Assembly (NCBI RefSeq): GCF_022711995.1
Contig: NZ_JALAHI010000157.1
Location: 1 to 36,950 of the forward strand
Direction: 5' to 3'
DNA length: 36,950 bases
From: Enterococcus sp.
GTDB taxonomy: Bacteria > Bacillota > Bacilli > Lactobacillales > Enterococcaceae
Part shown: one piece after another, positions 23,417 to 31,755 of the stretch
Layout: each line of letters opens with the position of its first letter
Position numbering within the stretch: position 1 is the stretch's first letter
The notes under the pieces: generated by a model
What the model was told of the DNA's origin: nothing
The model's database searches: none
The model's input: only the letters and a program-made list of their open reading frames with translations
Program-made: the position numbers and the translations under genes

Positions 23417-24586
23417 CTATTTTTCGTATGGATAAATCGTCACACCTTGGACCACGCGATTGACCGTTCCGCTTGGTGATGGTTCATCGGGCGTATTGCC
23501 GACCTTCACCGAACAATGCAATGCGATTGTTTGGGCCACCATTATATCTGCTAAAGCGAGATACCCATCCGGCACAAGTTCCTCTGCAGTGAATTCAAAA
23601 GCATCCCCACTGAACAACGCTGCCTGCTGTCCGATGCCAACCACTCGTTGAGCAATGCCGTCTTTTTTGATCTCTTCCAGCATATCTAGATCGTATTTCT
23701 GTGTATAAGAATCATTGCTGACAAATAGGAAAACCAGTGTTCGCTGGTCGACAAAAGATTTTGGACCATGTCGAAAACCTAAAGACGAATCAAACACCGT
23801 AGCGATTTTTCCCGCAGTCAACTCAAGAACTTTTAATTGGGCTTCTCTCGTCAGTCCCCCTAAACTTCCCGAACCTAAGTAAATAATGCGATCAAACTCT
23901 GATTCGAGAAAGCTTTGGATCTCTGATTCTCGCTGGACGACCTGTTTTCCCAGCTGGCTTAATTGATGAACATATCCTTCTTTTTGCGCATCCTTCGTTT
24001 GATCAAAAATAAGTAGCGCAGTCAACGTCATACAGCTGAAACTACTGGTCATAGCAAAACCAGCGTCATTGGCTTTGTCTGGCATTAGTAAAACCAGATT
24101 TTCTTTTTTGGCAGGTATTTGGGTCGCCAATAATCCGTCTGGGGCGCAAGTAATCACGATATGGTAGAGATGATGGACCAATTGGTTCGCAATCTCGACT
24201 GCAGCTAAACTTTCGGGGCTATTGCCACTGCGAGCAAATGAAACCAAGATCGTCGTTTCTTCAGGAATCAAATATTCTTTTGGCGTAGCAACGATATCCG
24301 TAGAGCCAATACTTTGAAAAATGAACTGCTTTGTATTTCCCTGTTTCGTAAGAAAGGGAACCACTGTATCTCCCACATATTGAGAAGTTCCAGCGCCGGT
24401 AAACACTACTCGAATCGGACGTTCGCCAGCCGTCTGTTTTGCCTCTGCCAACAGACGTGCCAGCTCTGGAGCCGTCTTTTGATAACGATCAAAAGTTTCT
24501 TGCCACAAATCCGGTTGTTGTCGAATTTCTTGAGTCGTATGCTCTGCCCCTCGTTTTTGCAGTTCTTCTTTTGACAACATAAACAT
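23417..24586 (-). CDS. agaS: AgaS-like SIS-domain galactosamine-6-phosphate deaminase/isomerase
   Basis: 389 aa with tandem SIS sugar-isomerase domains (about 45-190 and 215-370); VVFTGAGTSQYVGD and YLGSGSLGGLTREAQLKVLELT are the phosphate-binding SIS motifs, followed by DSSLGFRHGPKSF. AgaS converts galactosamine-6-phosphate to tagatose-6-phosphate and ammonia, feeding LacD encoded directly downstream (15-nt gap). A deacetylase (AgaA/NagA) is missing from this locus. RBS AGGAAG precedes the ATG at 24586. Confidence 0.92.
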   Translation of the reverse strand: MFMLSKEELQKRGAEHTTQEIRQQPDLWQETFDRYQKTAPELARLLAEAKQTAGERPIRVVFTGAGTSQYVGDTVVPFLTKQGNTKQFIFQSIGSTDIVATPKEYLIPEETTILVSFARSGNSPESLAAVEIANQLVHHLYHIVITCAPDGLLATQIPAKKENLVLLMPDKANDAGFAMTSSFSCMTLTALLIFDQTKDAQKEGYVHQLSQLGKQVVQRESEIQSFLESEFDRIIYLGSGSLGGLTREAQLKVLELTAGKIATVFDSSLGFRHGPKSFVDQRTLVFLFVSNDSYTQKYDLDMLEEIKKDGIAQRVVGIGQQAALFSGDAFEFTAEELVPDGYLALADIMVAQTIALHCSVKVGNTPDEPSPSGTVNRVVQGVTIYPYEK

Positions 24587-24601
24587 TTTTCTTCCTCCAA
24601 T

Positions 24602-25336
24602 TCAGTTTGTCGAACGTAGGTGCCGAATTTTGTAATGAAATTTATCGGCCCGCGCCACACTTAATGTAAATTCAATCACTTCGTTCTCGAGATTGTAGGT
24701 TGAGCGCACCAAATGAAGCACTGGTGATCCTTCGGGAATAGTCAATAACTCACTATCTTCTTTCTGAGCAATGCTGGCATAAAATTCTTCATCAGCAGAT
24801 CGTACGATTTGATTGAAATCCTCAGAAAACAAATCGTATAACGGCTTTTCAGTAAGAAGCTTCCGAGAGAGTGTCATAAATAACTTCACTGGTAAATAAG
24901 ATTTCTCGATCATCATTGGCAAATCGTCGGCTAAGCGCAAGCGGTCTAGCTGGAACAACGGTTCACCTAGTTGGACATTCATATGACCCGCTAGATACTT
25001 GGTTGCTTCAATCTTTTTGAATGCCAATATCTTGGTTTCTGGGCGCTTCCCCATTGCCCGCATTTGTTCGGTAAAACTATAGGCACCAGCTAAATCAGTC
25101 GCATTCGTCCTTAACTCCGAAACAAAGGTTCCTTTTCCATGTTGTCGATAAATGTAGCCCATTTTTTCCAATTCTTGCAGTGCTAGTCTCACCGTCGTGC
25201 GGCTAACACCATAATAACTGGTCAACTCTCTTTCCGAAGGCAGCCTGTCATGAGCGACCATGCTGTTTTCGATTCGTTGTTTCAATATTTCTACCAGCTG
25301 ATAATAAAGTGATTTTGATTGAAAGGTATTTTGCAT
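24602..25336 (-). CDS. GntR/UTRA regulator of the bga operon
   Basis: 244 aa. Winged HTH with SERELTSYYGVSRTTVRLALQELEKMGYIYRQ and the wing GKGTFVSE, followed by a UTRA domain, as in NagR/BgaR/PhnF-type regulators that sense amino-sugar phosphates. Start ATG 25336 follows TTAGGAGAG; a longer frame upstream runs into the operator and is rejected. It is the first gene of the operon it probably controls, 15 nt before agaS, so it autoregulates the whole eight-gene unit. Confidence 0.93.
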   Translation of the reverse strand: MQNTFQSKSLYYQLVEILKQRIENSMVAHDRLPSERELTSYYGVSRTTVRLALQELEKMGYIYRQHGKGTFVSELRTNATDLAGAYSFTEQMRAMGKRPETKILAFKKIEATKYLAGHMNVQLGEPLFQLDRLRLADDLPMMIEKSYLPVKLFMTLSRKLLTEKPLYDLFSEDFNQIVRSADEEFYASIAQKEDSELLTIPEGSPVLHLVRSTYNLENEVIEFTLSVARADKFHYKIRHLRSTN

Positions 25337-25350
25337 CGATGTCTCTCCTA

Positions 25351-25365
25351 ACTGGTTATAACCAC
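25351..25365. promoter_or_regulatory. dre-like operator of the bga operon
   Basis: ACTGGTTATAACCAC contains the perfect palindrome TGGTTATAACCA and closely resembles the dre-site of NagR/DasR regulators (ACTGGTCTAGACCAST). It sits just downstream of the -10 box, where repressor binding would block initiation. Confidence 0.75.
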
Positions 25366-25371
25366 AATACA

Positions 25372-25401
25372 AGTATAGTAGTGGTATTTTTTATGAGTCA
25401 A
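25372..25401 (-). promoter_or_regulatory. Promoter of the gntR-agaS-lacD-bgaC-PTS operon
   Basis: On the minus strand TTGACT (25396-25401) and TATACT (25372-25377) are separated by 18 bp. The predicted start lies next to the dre-like operator. The upstream stretch 25402-25600 is AT-rich and shows no gene. Confidence 0.65.
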
Positions 25402-25601
25402 TACAGGGAGCGATATTTTTTTCATTTTCATTTTTTCGTTTGGTGATAACAGTTGATATTGTTGATTTTATTAGGACTCTATAAAAATGAAACCTCCTTT
25501 TCTATCTTTTTTCTTTCAAGAACACCTTCAATTTATCGTATTTTCATAAAATAACTGGTATCTATTTTTGCCAAATTTTCAGCGCTCCCTTTTTTGCGCA
25601 A

Positions 25602-25648
25602 TCAAAAAAGCAAGTCGAGGAAATCACCCATCATTCCTCAACTTGCTT
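25602..25648 (-). terminator. Intrinsic terminator after the MBL-fold gene
   Basis: On the minus strand AAGCAAGTTGAGGAA pairs with TTCCTCGACTTGCTT (one mismatch) around a 10-nt loop and is followed by TTTTTT. It lies 41 nt after the stop at 25689. Confidence 0.88.
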
Positions 25649-25688
25649 ATCTCACTCTTGGTCGTTGCTAAATCATCTGTCAGATGAA

Positions 25689-26528
25689 TCAAAGATGGAT
25701 CTCCATCCCATCATATGCGGTAATGATCTTTTCTGAAACCGAGAGATCCGCCATCTCTTGATATGTTTTTCCTCCATTATGAGAAAAGTGATTCGCGACA
25801 AAGACTGTTTCTTCCGTTGCTAACTTGCGAGCCATCAGTTCTTGTTTCATTTGGATATTTTGTGACCAATTCATATGATTGGCCATCTGGTCAGCGTGGG
25901 TCTGCCCCGTACAATCCATTGATATGCAATCAAAAACAAACCGATTTGCTTCTAAAAAAGCAAACATTTCTTCAGTCAAGTACCCTGTATCATGTCCATA
26001 GAGAAGTGTTTTTCCTTTTGGATCTTTGATAACATAAATAAAGCAATCTTCGGCAAAGTTTCCGTGCTGTGCGGGTAATGAATACACTTCATAGCCATTG
26101 ATCTGTGTTTTTTGATACGCTTCCAAAACATGATAGGTCAACCGCTGTTCATCATAGCGCCCTTCCAACTGAAACGCACGATCATAAAATTCTTTTACAT
26201 ACGCATTGCCATAAACTGGCAATTGAGTCGTGATTTCATTGGCATAGCCAGACATTCGATAAGCCAAATCTTCTCCATAAAAGTGATCTGAATGCCAGTG
26301 GGTCAGCAATAATGCTTCGACGCGATTATAATCCACTCGACCACTCAACCGATGCAGGTAACTATCCCCCGGAAAATCGATCAAGAGCTTGCCATCATCC
26401 AACAACGTTTGCGTTTGCGTCCGGATCTCCCGTCCTTTTTGCTCCGTCGCATGACGACAGATCCTACAATTACAAAAAATGGCTGGAACACGTTCAGCCG
26501 CAGCAGTGCCCAAATAAGTGATTTTCAT
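25689..26528 (-). CDS. MBL-fold metallohydrolase, PhnP-like
   Basis: 279 aa metallo-beta-lactamase fold. The metal motif THWHSDH is near residue 78, with further ligands expected in LPAQHGNF, YGHDTGYL and VANHFSHNG. An N-terminal cysteine cluster FCNCRICRHA resembles the structural zinc site of PhnP phosphodiesterases. Substrate is unknown; a cyclic phosphodiester or nucleotide is plausible. ATG 26528 is chosen, spaced six bases from GAGGG, over an ATG two codons upstream that lies next to it. It is a single gene with its own terminator. Confidence 0.85.
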   Translation of the reverse strand: MKITYLGTAAAERVPAIFCNCRICRHATEQKGREIRTQTQTLLDDGKLLIDFPGDSYLHRLSGRVDYNRVEALLLTHWHSDHFYGEDLAYRMSGYANEITTQLPVYGNAYVKEFYDRAFQLEGRYDEQRLTYHVLEAYQKTQINGYEVYSLPAQHGNFAEDCFIYVIKDPKGKTLLYGHDTGYLTEEMFAFLEANRFVFDCISMDCTGQTHADQMANHMNWSQNIQMKQELMARKLATEETVFVANHFSHNGGKTYQEMADLSVSEKIITAYDGMEIHL

Positions 26529-26848
26529 CCTCATCCCTCATTTCAAGTTTTTGTCTTTGTTTAGGTATAGCATAATTTTTCAGGACTTTCATGGCTTTTT
26601 CCAGATTCTAATCAAACTTTCCTTCGGATTAAATTGAATCCTCAGCATGACTGAAATTCTGCGAAGGTTTCCAATCGTCTCCTGTTCTCTTAGCGATTCC
26701 TCACTTGTTTTCCGGCGATTTTAGAACGCTTTATCATCTGGATATCTTGATATAATCTAAATACATCACTTTCTCTTAACATTTTGTCTCGTTTGTTAGG
26801 CCAACTCCAGTTTTTCAATTACCATTAGAGACTTCAATTCTAGAGAAT
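26529..26848. other. Intergenic region, nothing recognised
   Basis: No ORF with a credible start and ribosome site was seen. It lies between the 3' end of the lan operon and the 5' end of the MBL gene. A hairpin GAGAATTCAATTCTC with a T-run near 26840-26860 reads as a terminator only on the plus strand, where no gene ends. Confidence 0.45.
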
Positions 26849-28201
26849 TCAATTCTCATTTTTTATAGTAAACGTCACTTTTGCACCACCAGCTTCATTT
26901 TCCAACCTAATTGTGCCTCCATGATCCTCCGCGACACGTTTCGCCAATGCCAAACCAATTCCATAATTTGTATTCGTAGAGCGGCTTTGATCCTGCTGCC
27001 AAAACATTTCCGTTGCGTGTTTAAGCGCTTCTGCTGAAAATCCTGGACCAGAATCCTTCACAACAAAATAAATCATCTGATTTTTTTCAGTGACCGAAAT
27101 GGTTATTTCACCGACGGTTGAATAGGCTAAAGCATTTTCTCCCAGCGTGATCAAGACCCTGACTAAGTTGAATTTATCACCAAAAATCTGCAACTCGGGT
27201 GGAAACGAATAGGTGATCGACAGCTGCTTTTGTTTAGCCAAAGGGCGTAAAATAGCATCAACTTCCTTTAATAACTCTTCAACGGAAACTTTGCTTTTTT
27301 CTTTTGTGAGCATCTCGAAATTGGTTACTTGCTGTAATAGTTGCAGATAGTGTTGCGCGCGCTGACTAGCCTCAAAAATCGCTTGCGCCGATTCTTTTTG
27401 TGCTGCTGGTAAATGATCTTCCAGTAATAATTCAGAATTTCCACTAATAATCGTTAATGGTGTTTTAATATCATGACTTAATGAAGCTAGTTCTTGTTTT
27501 TTTTGTTGCTGATCGTGCCATTGTTGGACTAGCGACTTTTTAAGTGCTTGGCGCATTTCCTCCATTGAATGTAAGGTGCGATCAAACTCTTTAATACCGC
27601 TTTTTGTTTTTATTGGCGAATCCAAATCTTGCTGTGCGACTTGCAAAGTGGCTTGATTGATCAATGCGATTTTCTTTCTTAAATGCTTACTTGAAAAGCG
27701 AATGACAAGGATAGAATAAAAGGCAAGTGCCAAAAGAGTGAACACGATAAAGAGCAATTCTGGCCTTGGAAGATGTTTCCGAAGCCAAGGATTCGTAAAC
27801 AGCGCTTGATATTGCCAAACAAATAGACAATACGTGCCATCTGAAAATTTTAGATAGGTGCCGTTAGTGTATTTTTCGTCGCGATTATCATACCGTGCTT
27901 TTATCTTAGTTAATGCTTCATTTTTCAAAGATGATGCGAGGACCTTACCATCCGCATCAAAATAGATATAATCAAAATAACTGGCATCAAAGTTCGTTGA
28001 AAAACGACCTTCTTTTGATAAGTTTTCAATCGTATTTCGGGCTGCTGTTTCACCACTATTAGATGGCGTAATGAAATTCATTTGCAGCATCATCAAAAAT
28101 GTAACAACTGCTAAAACAGCGATCAAAATCGCCCCACCAAAAGCCAAGAATAGAAGACGCGTCACATAACTGGTCAAACCGATAGATTGTTTTTTTGCCA
28201 T
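26849..28201 (-). CDS. Sensor histidine kinase, LanK-like
   Basis: 450 aa. A transmembrane helix (about 9-40) precedes an extracytoplasmic domain of about 100 residues, then a second helix (about 147-168), HAMP-like linker, and the kinase core: H-box SLSHDIKTPL near residue 243, N-box LGENALAYS, G1 KDSGPGFS and G2 YGIGLALAKR. It overlaps the response-regulator gene by 28 nt. Position after lanFEG suggests it senses a cell-envelope-active peptide and phosphorylates the adjacent regulator. Confidence 0.92.
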   Translation of the reverse strand: MAKKQSIGLTSYVTRLLFLAFGGAILIAVLAVVTFLMMLQMNFITPSNSGETAARNTIENLSKEGRFSTNFDASYFDYIYFDADGKVLASSLKNEALTKIKARYDNRDEKYTNGTYLKFSDGTYCLFVWQYQALFTNPWLRKHLPRPELLFIVFTLLALAFYSILVIRFSSKHLRKKIALINQATLQVAQQDLDSPIKTKSGIKEFDRTLHSMEEMRQALKKSLVQQWHDQQQKKQELASLSHDIKTPLTIISGNSELLLEDHLPAAQKESAQAIFEASQRAQHYLQLLQQVTNFEMLTKEKSKVSVEELLKEVDAILRPLAKQKQLSITYSFPPELQIFGDKFNLVRVLITLGENALAYSTVGEITISVTEKNQMIYFVVKDSGPGFSAEALKHATEMFWQQDQSRSTNTNYGIGLALAKRVAEDHGGTIRLENEAGGAKVTFTIKNEN

Positions 28202-28851
28202 TTATAACCAATCCCCCAAACGGTTTCAATTGGTGTTAGTTGATATTGTTTTAGCTTGTTGCGAATATTTTTGATGTGCTCAACAATTACAGTTTCATCT
28301 GAGGTACCGTCTAAGCCAAATACAGCTTCATAAATTTGTACTTTCGAGAACACTTGACCAGCATGTTCTAGCAAATAAACACTAATCGCATATTCTGACT
28401 TAGTAAATACTATTGCCTCTGACTGAAAATAAAATTGTTTCGCTTCCAAATCAACTGTCAGCTCATCACTCCGCAAAACATGATGATGCTCGCGCTTCTC
28501 TCTCCTTAGATGAGAAGCAACTCGAGCACGTAACTCTCCTATGGAAAAAGGTTTCTCAATATAATCATCTGCACCAATTCCCAAACCATGAATCAAATCC
28601 TGCTCAGCGGTCTTTGCCGTAACAAAGAGGATGGGCACATCAATCTGTTGCCGAATTCTCTCTAAATAACTGAAACCATCTTCATTTGGCATCATCACAT
28701 CAAGTAAAATCAAATCAGCAAACTTCGCTTTTTCCAGAGTTACTTCGGAAGTATTTGCAGCCGTTTCCACTTGATGCCCTTGACGTTCAAGAGCTGTTTT
28801 AATTAAATCTAAAATTTGCGGATCATCATCAATCGTTAAAATTCTTGCCAT
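28174..28851 (-). CDS. OmpR-family response regulator, LanR-like
   Basis: 225 aa. Receiver domain with acidic pocket DDD (8-10), phospho-acceptor Asp51 in LILLDVMMP and a conserved Lys in IEKPFSIGE; C-terminal winged HTH from about 128. ATG 28851 behind GGAGGGG is chosen over a start five codons upstream. The gene follows the second permease by 17 nt, completing lanFEG-RK. It probably activates the ABC transporter promoter. Confidence 0.93.
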   Translation of the reverse strand: MARILTIDDDPQILDLIKTALERQGHQVETAANTSEVTLEKAKFADLILLDVMMPNEDGFSYLERIRQQIDVPILFVTAKTAEQDLIHGLGIGADDYIEKPFSIGELRARVASHLRREKREHHHVLRSDELTVDLEAKQFYFQSEAIVFTKSEYAISVYLLEHAGQVFSKVQIYEAVFGLDGTSDETVIVEHIKNIRNKLKQYQLTPIETVWGIGYKWQKNNLSV

Positions 28852-28868
28852 ATTTCCCCTCCACAAGT

Positions 28869-29612
28869 TTATTCTTCATTCGTGCGACCTTCCCAACGAT
28901 TCATGAGAACAAAAAGAATAGCCCCCATCAACAGCGTTATGACTGCTATTATCAAAAGAATGATAGGGAAAGAAATAAATTTTAGCAGCGCATCACCGGA
29001 AAAATTATTTCCCAGGAAACGGATCAAACGCATTCCCCAAGCACTAGGAAAAGCTATCCACATTAGTTCACCTAAACCAGTCAACATTAAAGCACCAATT
29101 AAAAATTCTATAGTAGCCATCCCCAGATTAACATTTGGATTAAATTTAAGACAGAGACAAGTATGGAAAAAATATTGAAAAATACTACAGCCAAAAACGA
29201 GTAGAACTAAATGGCCAACCTGCAGAAAAGAAAGGTGATAATTCATCACAAACAAACGATTCAGCAGATGATAACCAACGATTGCGATGAAACAAGCAAA
29301 TAGGCCACTGGCAAATAGATAAAAGAGCTTGGATAGTAAAGCACGGCTGCGAGACACGGTGCTCAAAAGGAAAAAGCCACCGCCTGCTTCAATTTCTTGA
29401 TTAATAATAATATTCGTCAGCCACGAGGCGACAATCGGATATACTAAAGATAGTACTTGGCAAAAATTAATCATCAGTTGATTTCCATCATGCTGCGCCA
29501 TCAGTTGATAACTAAAGAAAATAAAAACACCTAATAAAGGAACCAATAAATGAATCAGAAAAAAAGCTGTTTTCTTCAATTTTAAAAAATCGGCAGTCAG
29601 ATTGTTAATCAT
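28869..29612 (-). CDS. Lantibiotic-protection ABC transporter permease, LanG-like
   Basis: 247 aa with six hydrophobic segments, characteristic of LanE/LanG permeases of the MutE/EpiE/MutG group. The start at ATG 29612 has GGAG nine bases upstream and overlaps the previous permease gene by 8 nt. It forms a heteromeric exporter with the LanE-like protein and the ATPase, expelling lantibiotics from the membrane. Confidence 0.85.
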   Translation of the reverse strand: MINNLTADFLKLKKTAFFLIHLLVPLLGVFIFFSYQLMAQHDGNQLMINFCQVLSLVYPIVASWLTNIIINQEIEAGGGFFLLSTVSRSRALLSKLFYLFASGLFACFIAIVGYHLLNRLFVMNYHLSFLQVGHLVLLVFGCSIFQYFFHTCLCLKFNPNVNLGMATIEFLIGALMLTGLGELMWIAFPSAWGMRLIRFLGNNFSGDALLKFISFPIILLIIAVITLLMGAILFVLMNRWEGRTNEE

Positions 29613-30336
29613 TTTTATTACTCCAATCAACTAATTTGGTAGTTATCCCTGTCATGAGAAAAAATAAGCAAACCGTGATGGCAATTCCTGGAAGAATGAC
29701 TCTTGTATCCCAGAGTGGACTATCTGTTGCAAGCGGAATGCCATTAGGATTGACACCAATAATCGGAGCCATCAATCTACTTGGAATAGCAAAAGGAATA
29801 ACCCATAATTTTTCTCCAGCTATACTTTGAAGAGAGCATATGGTGTTGATTGCAAATAGACTTAGGAAAGTTATTGATGAATTAAATTTCGTCACGAGCC
29901 ACATCCCCATTGGAACTTGCCAAGCCCACGTGATCGTCAATACTCCCCCCGCTAGTAATCCACGCCAAATTGGGTAGGATGAGCCAAAAAGCATTCCAGA
30001 AATGGTTGAAAAGCCAAATAATAGTGCATTCATCAAAAACAGGTACGTGCAGCCAGTTAAAATTTTTGATAACCAAATTTTTTGACTCGGAATTGGTAGA
30101 GTTTTTAGATTGATAAATTCCAACCGTTTCTCATTATTAATTAAACTAATTGCCAGAAAGGAGACTGCAGCTGGTAAAAGTAGAATGTACCACCAATTAT
30201 AGGCCGCAATCTGAGATAGCTTGCCACTCATTAAAAAAACCGCAAAAAAAGTTGCTATCATTGGGAAAAAAATCATACCGCGCCTACCAAAACCACGACG
30301 CCCTTTGATATATTCTGCTTGGATTAACTTCACCAT
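29605..30336 (-). CDS. Lantibiotic-protection ABC transporter permease, LanE-like
   Basis: 243 aa, six predicted membrane segments, starting MVKLIQAEYIKGRRGFGRR, the typical N-terminus for permeases of this class (LIxAEYxKxKR). It begins two bases after the ATPase stop, so translation is coupled. It partners with the LanG-like permease. The assignment of E versus G follows gene order only. Confidence 0.87.
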   Translation of the reverse strand: MVKLIQAEYIKGRRGFGRRGMIFFPMIATFFAVFLMSGKLSQIAAYNWWYILLLPAAVSFLAISLINNEKRLEFINLKTLPIPSQKIWLSKILTGCTYLFLMNALLFGFSTISGMLFGSSYPIWRGLLAGGVLTITWAWQVPMGMWLVTKFNSSITFLSLFAINTICSLQSIAGEKLWVIPFAIPSRLMAPIIGVNPNGIPLATDSPLWDTRVILPGIAITVCLFFLMTGITTKLVDWSNKND

Positions 30337-30338
30337 TT

Positions 30339-31052
30339 TTAAAGTCCTCCTGTTTCCGTATACGTTTGCGCCACTTCTAAAAATAACTTTTCTAATGCTT
30401 GTGTATCTTCAGGTAAATCCCCTTGATAGCCTAAGCGACCATTTGAAATAATCCCAATTTTATCAACCGTCTTCTCGATTTCCGATAAAATATGACTTGA
30501 TAAGATAACTGTAATTCCTTGTTCAGGAAAGGAGCGAATCAGATTCCTTAAATCTTGAATACCAATTGGATCCAGCCCATTTGTTGGTTCATCCAAAATC
30601 AGCAGTTTTGGATTGTTTATTAAAGCTAAAGCGATACCTAAACGTTGTTTCATTCCCATTGAAAATTGACGAACTTTTTTCTTTTTCGTGTCCTCCAATT
30701 GCACAATTTTTAGTACCTCTTCAATGCGATGTTTCGGTAATCCTAATGACAATGTTCTGACTAGCAAGTTTTCCTCAGCTGTCAAATTCCCATACAAAGG
30801 AGGTGACTCAATCAATGCGCCAATTTCATTTAAATCTTTTCTTTGCCAAAGCTTTTTACGATAAAGAATTTCCCCTTTTGTTGGTGCAATAATTCCAGCA
30901 ATCATTTTTAGTGTGGTCGATTTTCCTGCACCGTTTGCTCCCAAGAGACCATACACGCTCTTTTCGGGCACTTGGATAGTTAAATCTGCAACAGCATCTT
31001 GATGGTGATACGTCTTTGTTAAACCTTTCGTTTCTAAAATAATCTCTTTCAT
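30339..31052 (-). CDS. Lantibiotic-protection ABC transporter ATPase, LanF-like
   Basis: 237 aa nucleotide-binding protein. Walker A GANGAGKST (38-46), the E-loop IESPPLYGNLTAEENL, signature FSMGMKQRLGIA, Walker B LLILDEPTNGLD and the H-loop SSH are all intact. The E-loop glutamate is the distinguishing mark of LanF/SpaF/NisF immunity ATPases. First gene of a five-gene operon lanFEG-RK; RBS TTGGAGG precedes the ATG. No lanI lipoprotein or biosynthetic genes are nearby. Confidence 0.92.
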   Translation of the reverse strand: MKEIILETKGLTKTYHHQDAVADLTIQVPEKSVYGLLGANGAGKSTTLKMIAGIIAPTKGEILYRKKLWQRKDLNEIGALIESPPLYGNLTAEENLLVRTLSLGLPKHRIEEVLKIVQLEDTKKKKVRQFSMGMKQRLGIALALINNPKLLILDEPTNGLDPIGIQDLRNLIRSFPEQGITVILSSHILSEIEKTVDKIGIISNGRLGYQGDLPEDTQALEKLFLEVAQTYTETGGL

Positions 31053-31070
31053 GATGAAGCCTCCAATTTA

Positions 31071-31102
31071 TTGATACTTTCATCCTAATAAAGAAATATC
31101 AA
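31071..31102. promoter_or_regulatory. Inverted repeat upstream of lanF, possible LanR site
   Basis: TTGATACTTTC and GAAATATCAA form an inverted repeat with one bulged base, about 20-50 nt upstream of the lanF start. Repeated TTGAT half-sites are known for SpaR-type regulators. No convincing -35/-10 pair was found here, as expected for an activator-dependent promoter. Confidence 0.4.
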
Positions 31103-31334
31103 GAAACGATAAGGAAATAAACATTTATTTAATAATAGAAATTTATAGCAGGATTTGAAATCGCCCCACACTTTTCACCCGACTGGTTGAAAGAGAACTA
31201 CTTGTTGCTCTGTTTTTTTATTTCTTTCAATAGACTATTTTGTCTGTTATTCAACACGATACCATTCCTAAAAAAATTCCACTTACTCCTTTAAAATCGT
31301 TTTTTTTTTAGGGAGAGCCAGGGGGATTTAACGA

Positions 31335-31356
31335 AAAAAAGCCCTTGAAATCAAGG
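31335..31356 (-). terminator. Intrinsic terminator, shares 22 bp with the one at 34980
   Basis: CCTTGA/TCAAGG form a short hairpin followed on the minus strand by GGGCTTTTTTT. All 22 bases are identical to 34980-35001. It lies about 175 nt downstream of the GH105 remnant. The rest of 31103-31530 holds no recognisable gene. Confidence 0.6.
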
Positions 31357-31530
31357 ACTGATTTTATTCGTTAATTACGTATCTGCACCAATTTTTGCAG
31401 GTAGCAACGCAACAATTTTTTGCGACATTATTTTGTAAAAGAAATCATAAGTAGTTTTAACTAGATTATCAATGATTTTTATCGTTGTGAACACGAAATG
31501 TTGATGAGCCTATAAAATATGAGCCACCGC

Positions 31531-31755
31531 TTATTCTCCTCGTAAGATTTCAGCGTAAGCCATAATTAACGAGACAACACCTTTCGCTTCATTTTCTACG
31601 ACTGCTTCAGACATATAATATTCAAAACCGCCATTTTGTTCTGGAGTTTCACCTAAACCTGCCATGATCACAAAATTAGCTAGGACTAATTGTCCGTCTT
31701 CTTCAGATAAGTAGTTATCGCAAACCCTATAAAATGCTTTTTCTCCATATTTTAT
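31531..31755 (-). pseudogene. 3' remnant of a GH105 (unsaturated rhamnogalacturonyl/galacturonyl hydrolase) gene
   Basis: An open frame without a start, about 74 codons ending at TAA (31531-31533). It encodes GLGETPEQNGGFEYYMSEAV and VENEAKGVVSLIMAYAEIL, the C-terminal pattern of GH88/GH105 hydrolases (FxYYxSxxVVENExKGVxxxIMAYxE). The remnant begins at the stop codon of the GH28 gene, so all the catalytic N-terminal part has been lost, presumably by deletion. GH105 enzymes normally act after pectin lyases or alongside GH28 enzymes. Confidence 0.7.

Noticed and set aside
26831-26862. Hairpin GAGAATTCAATTCTC with T-run at the 3' end of the kinase gene
   Set aside because: The T-run is on the plus strand, while the gene ends on the minus strand; it gives no useful terminator there.
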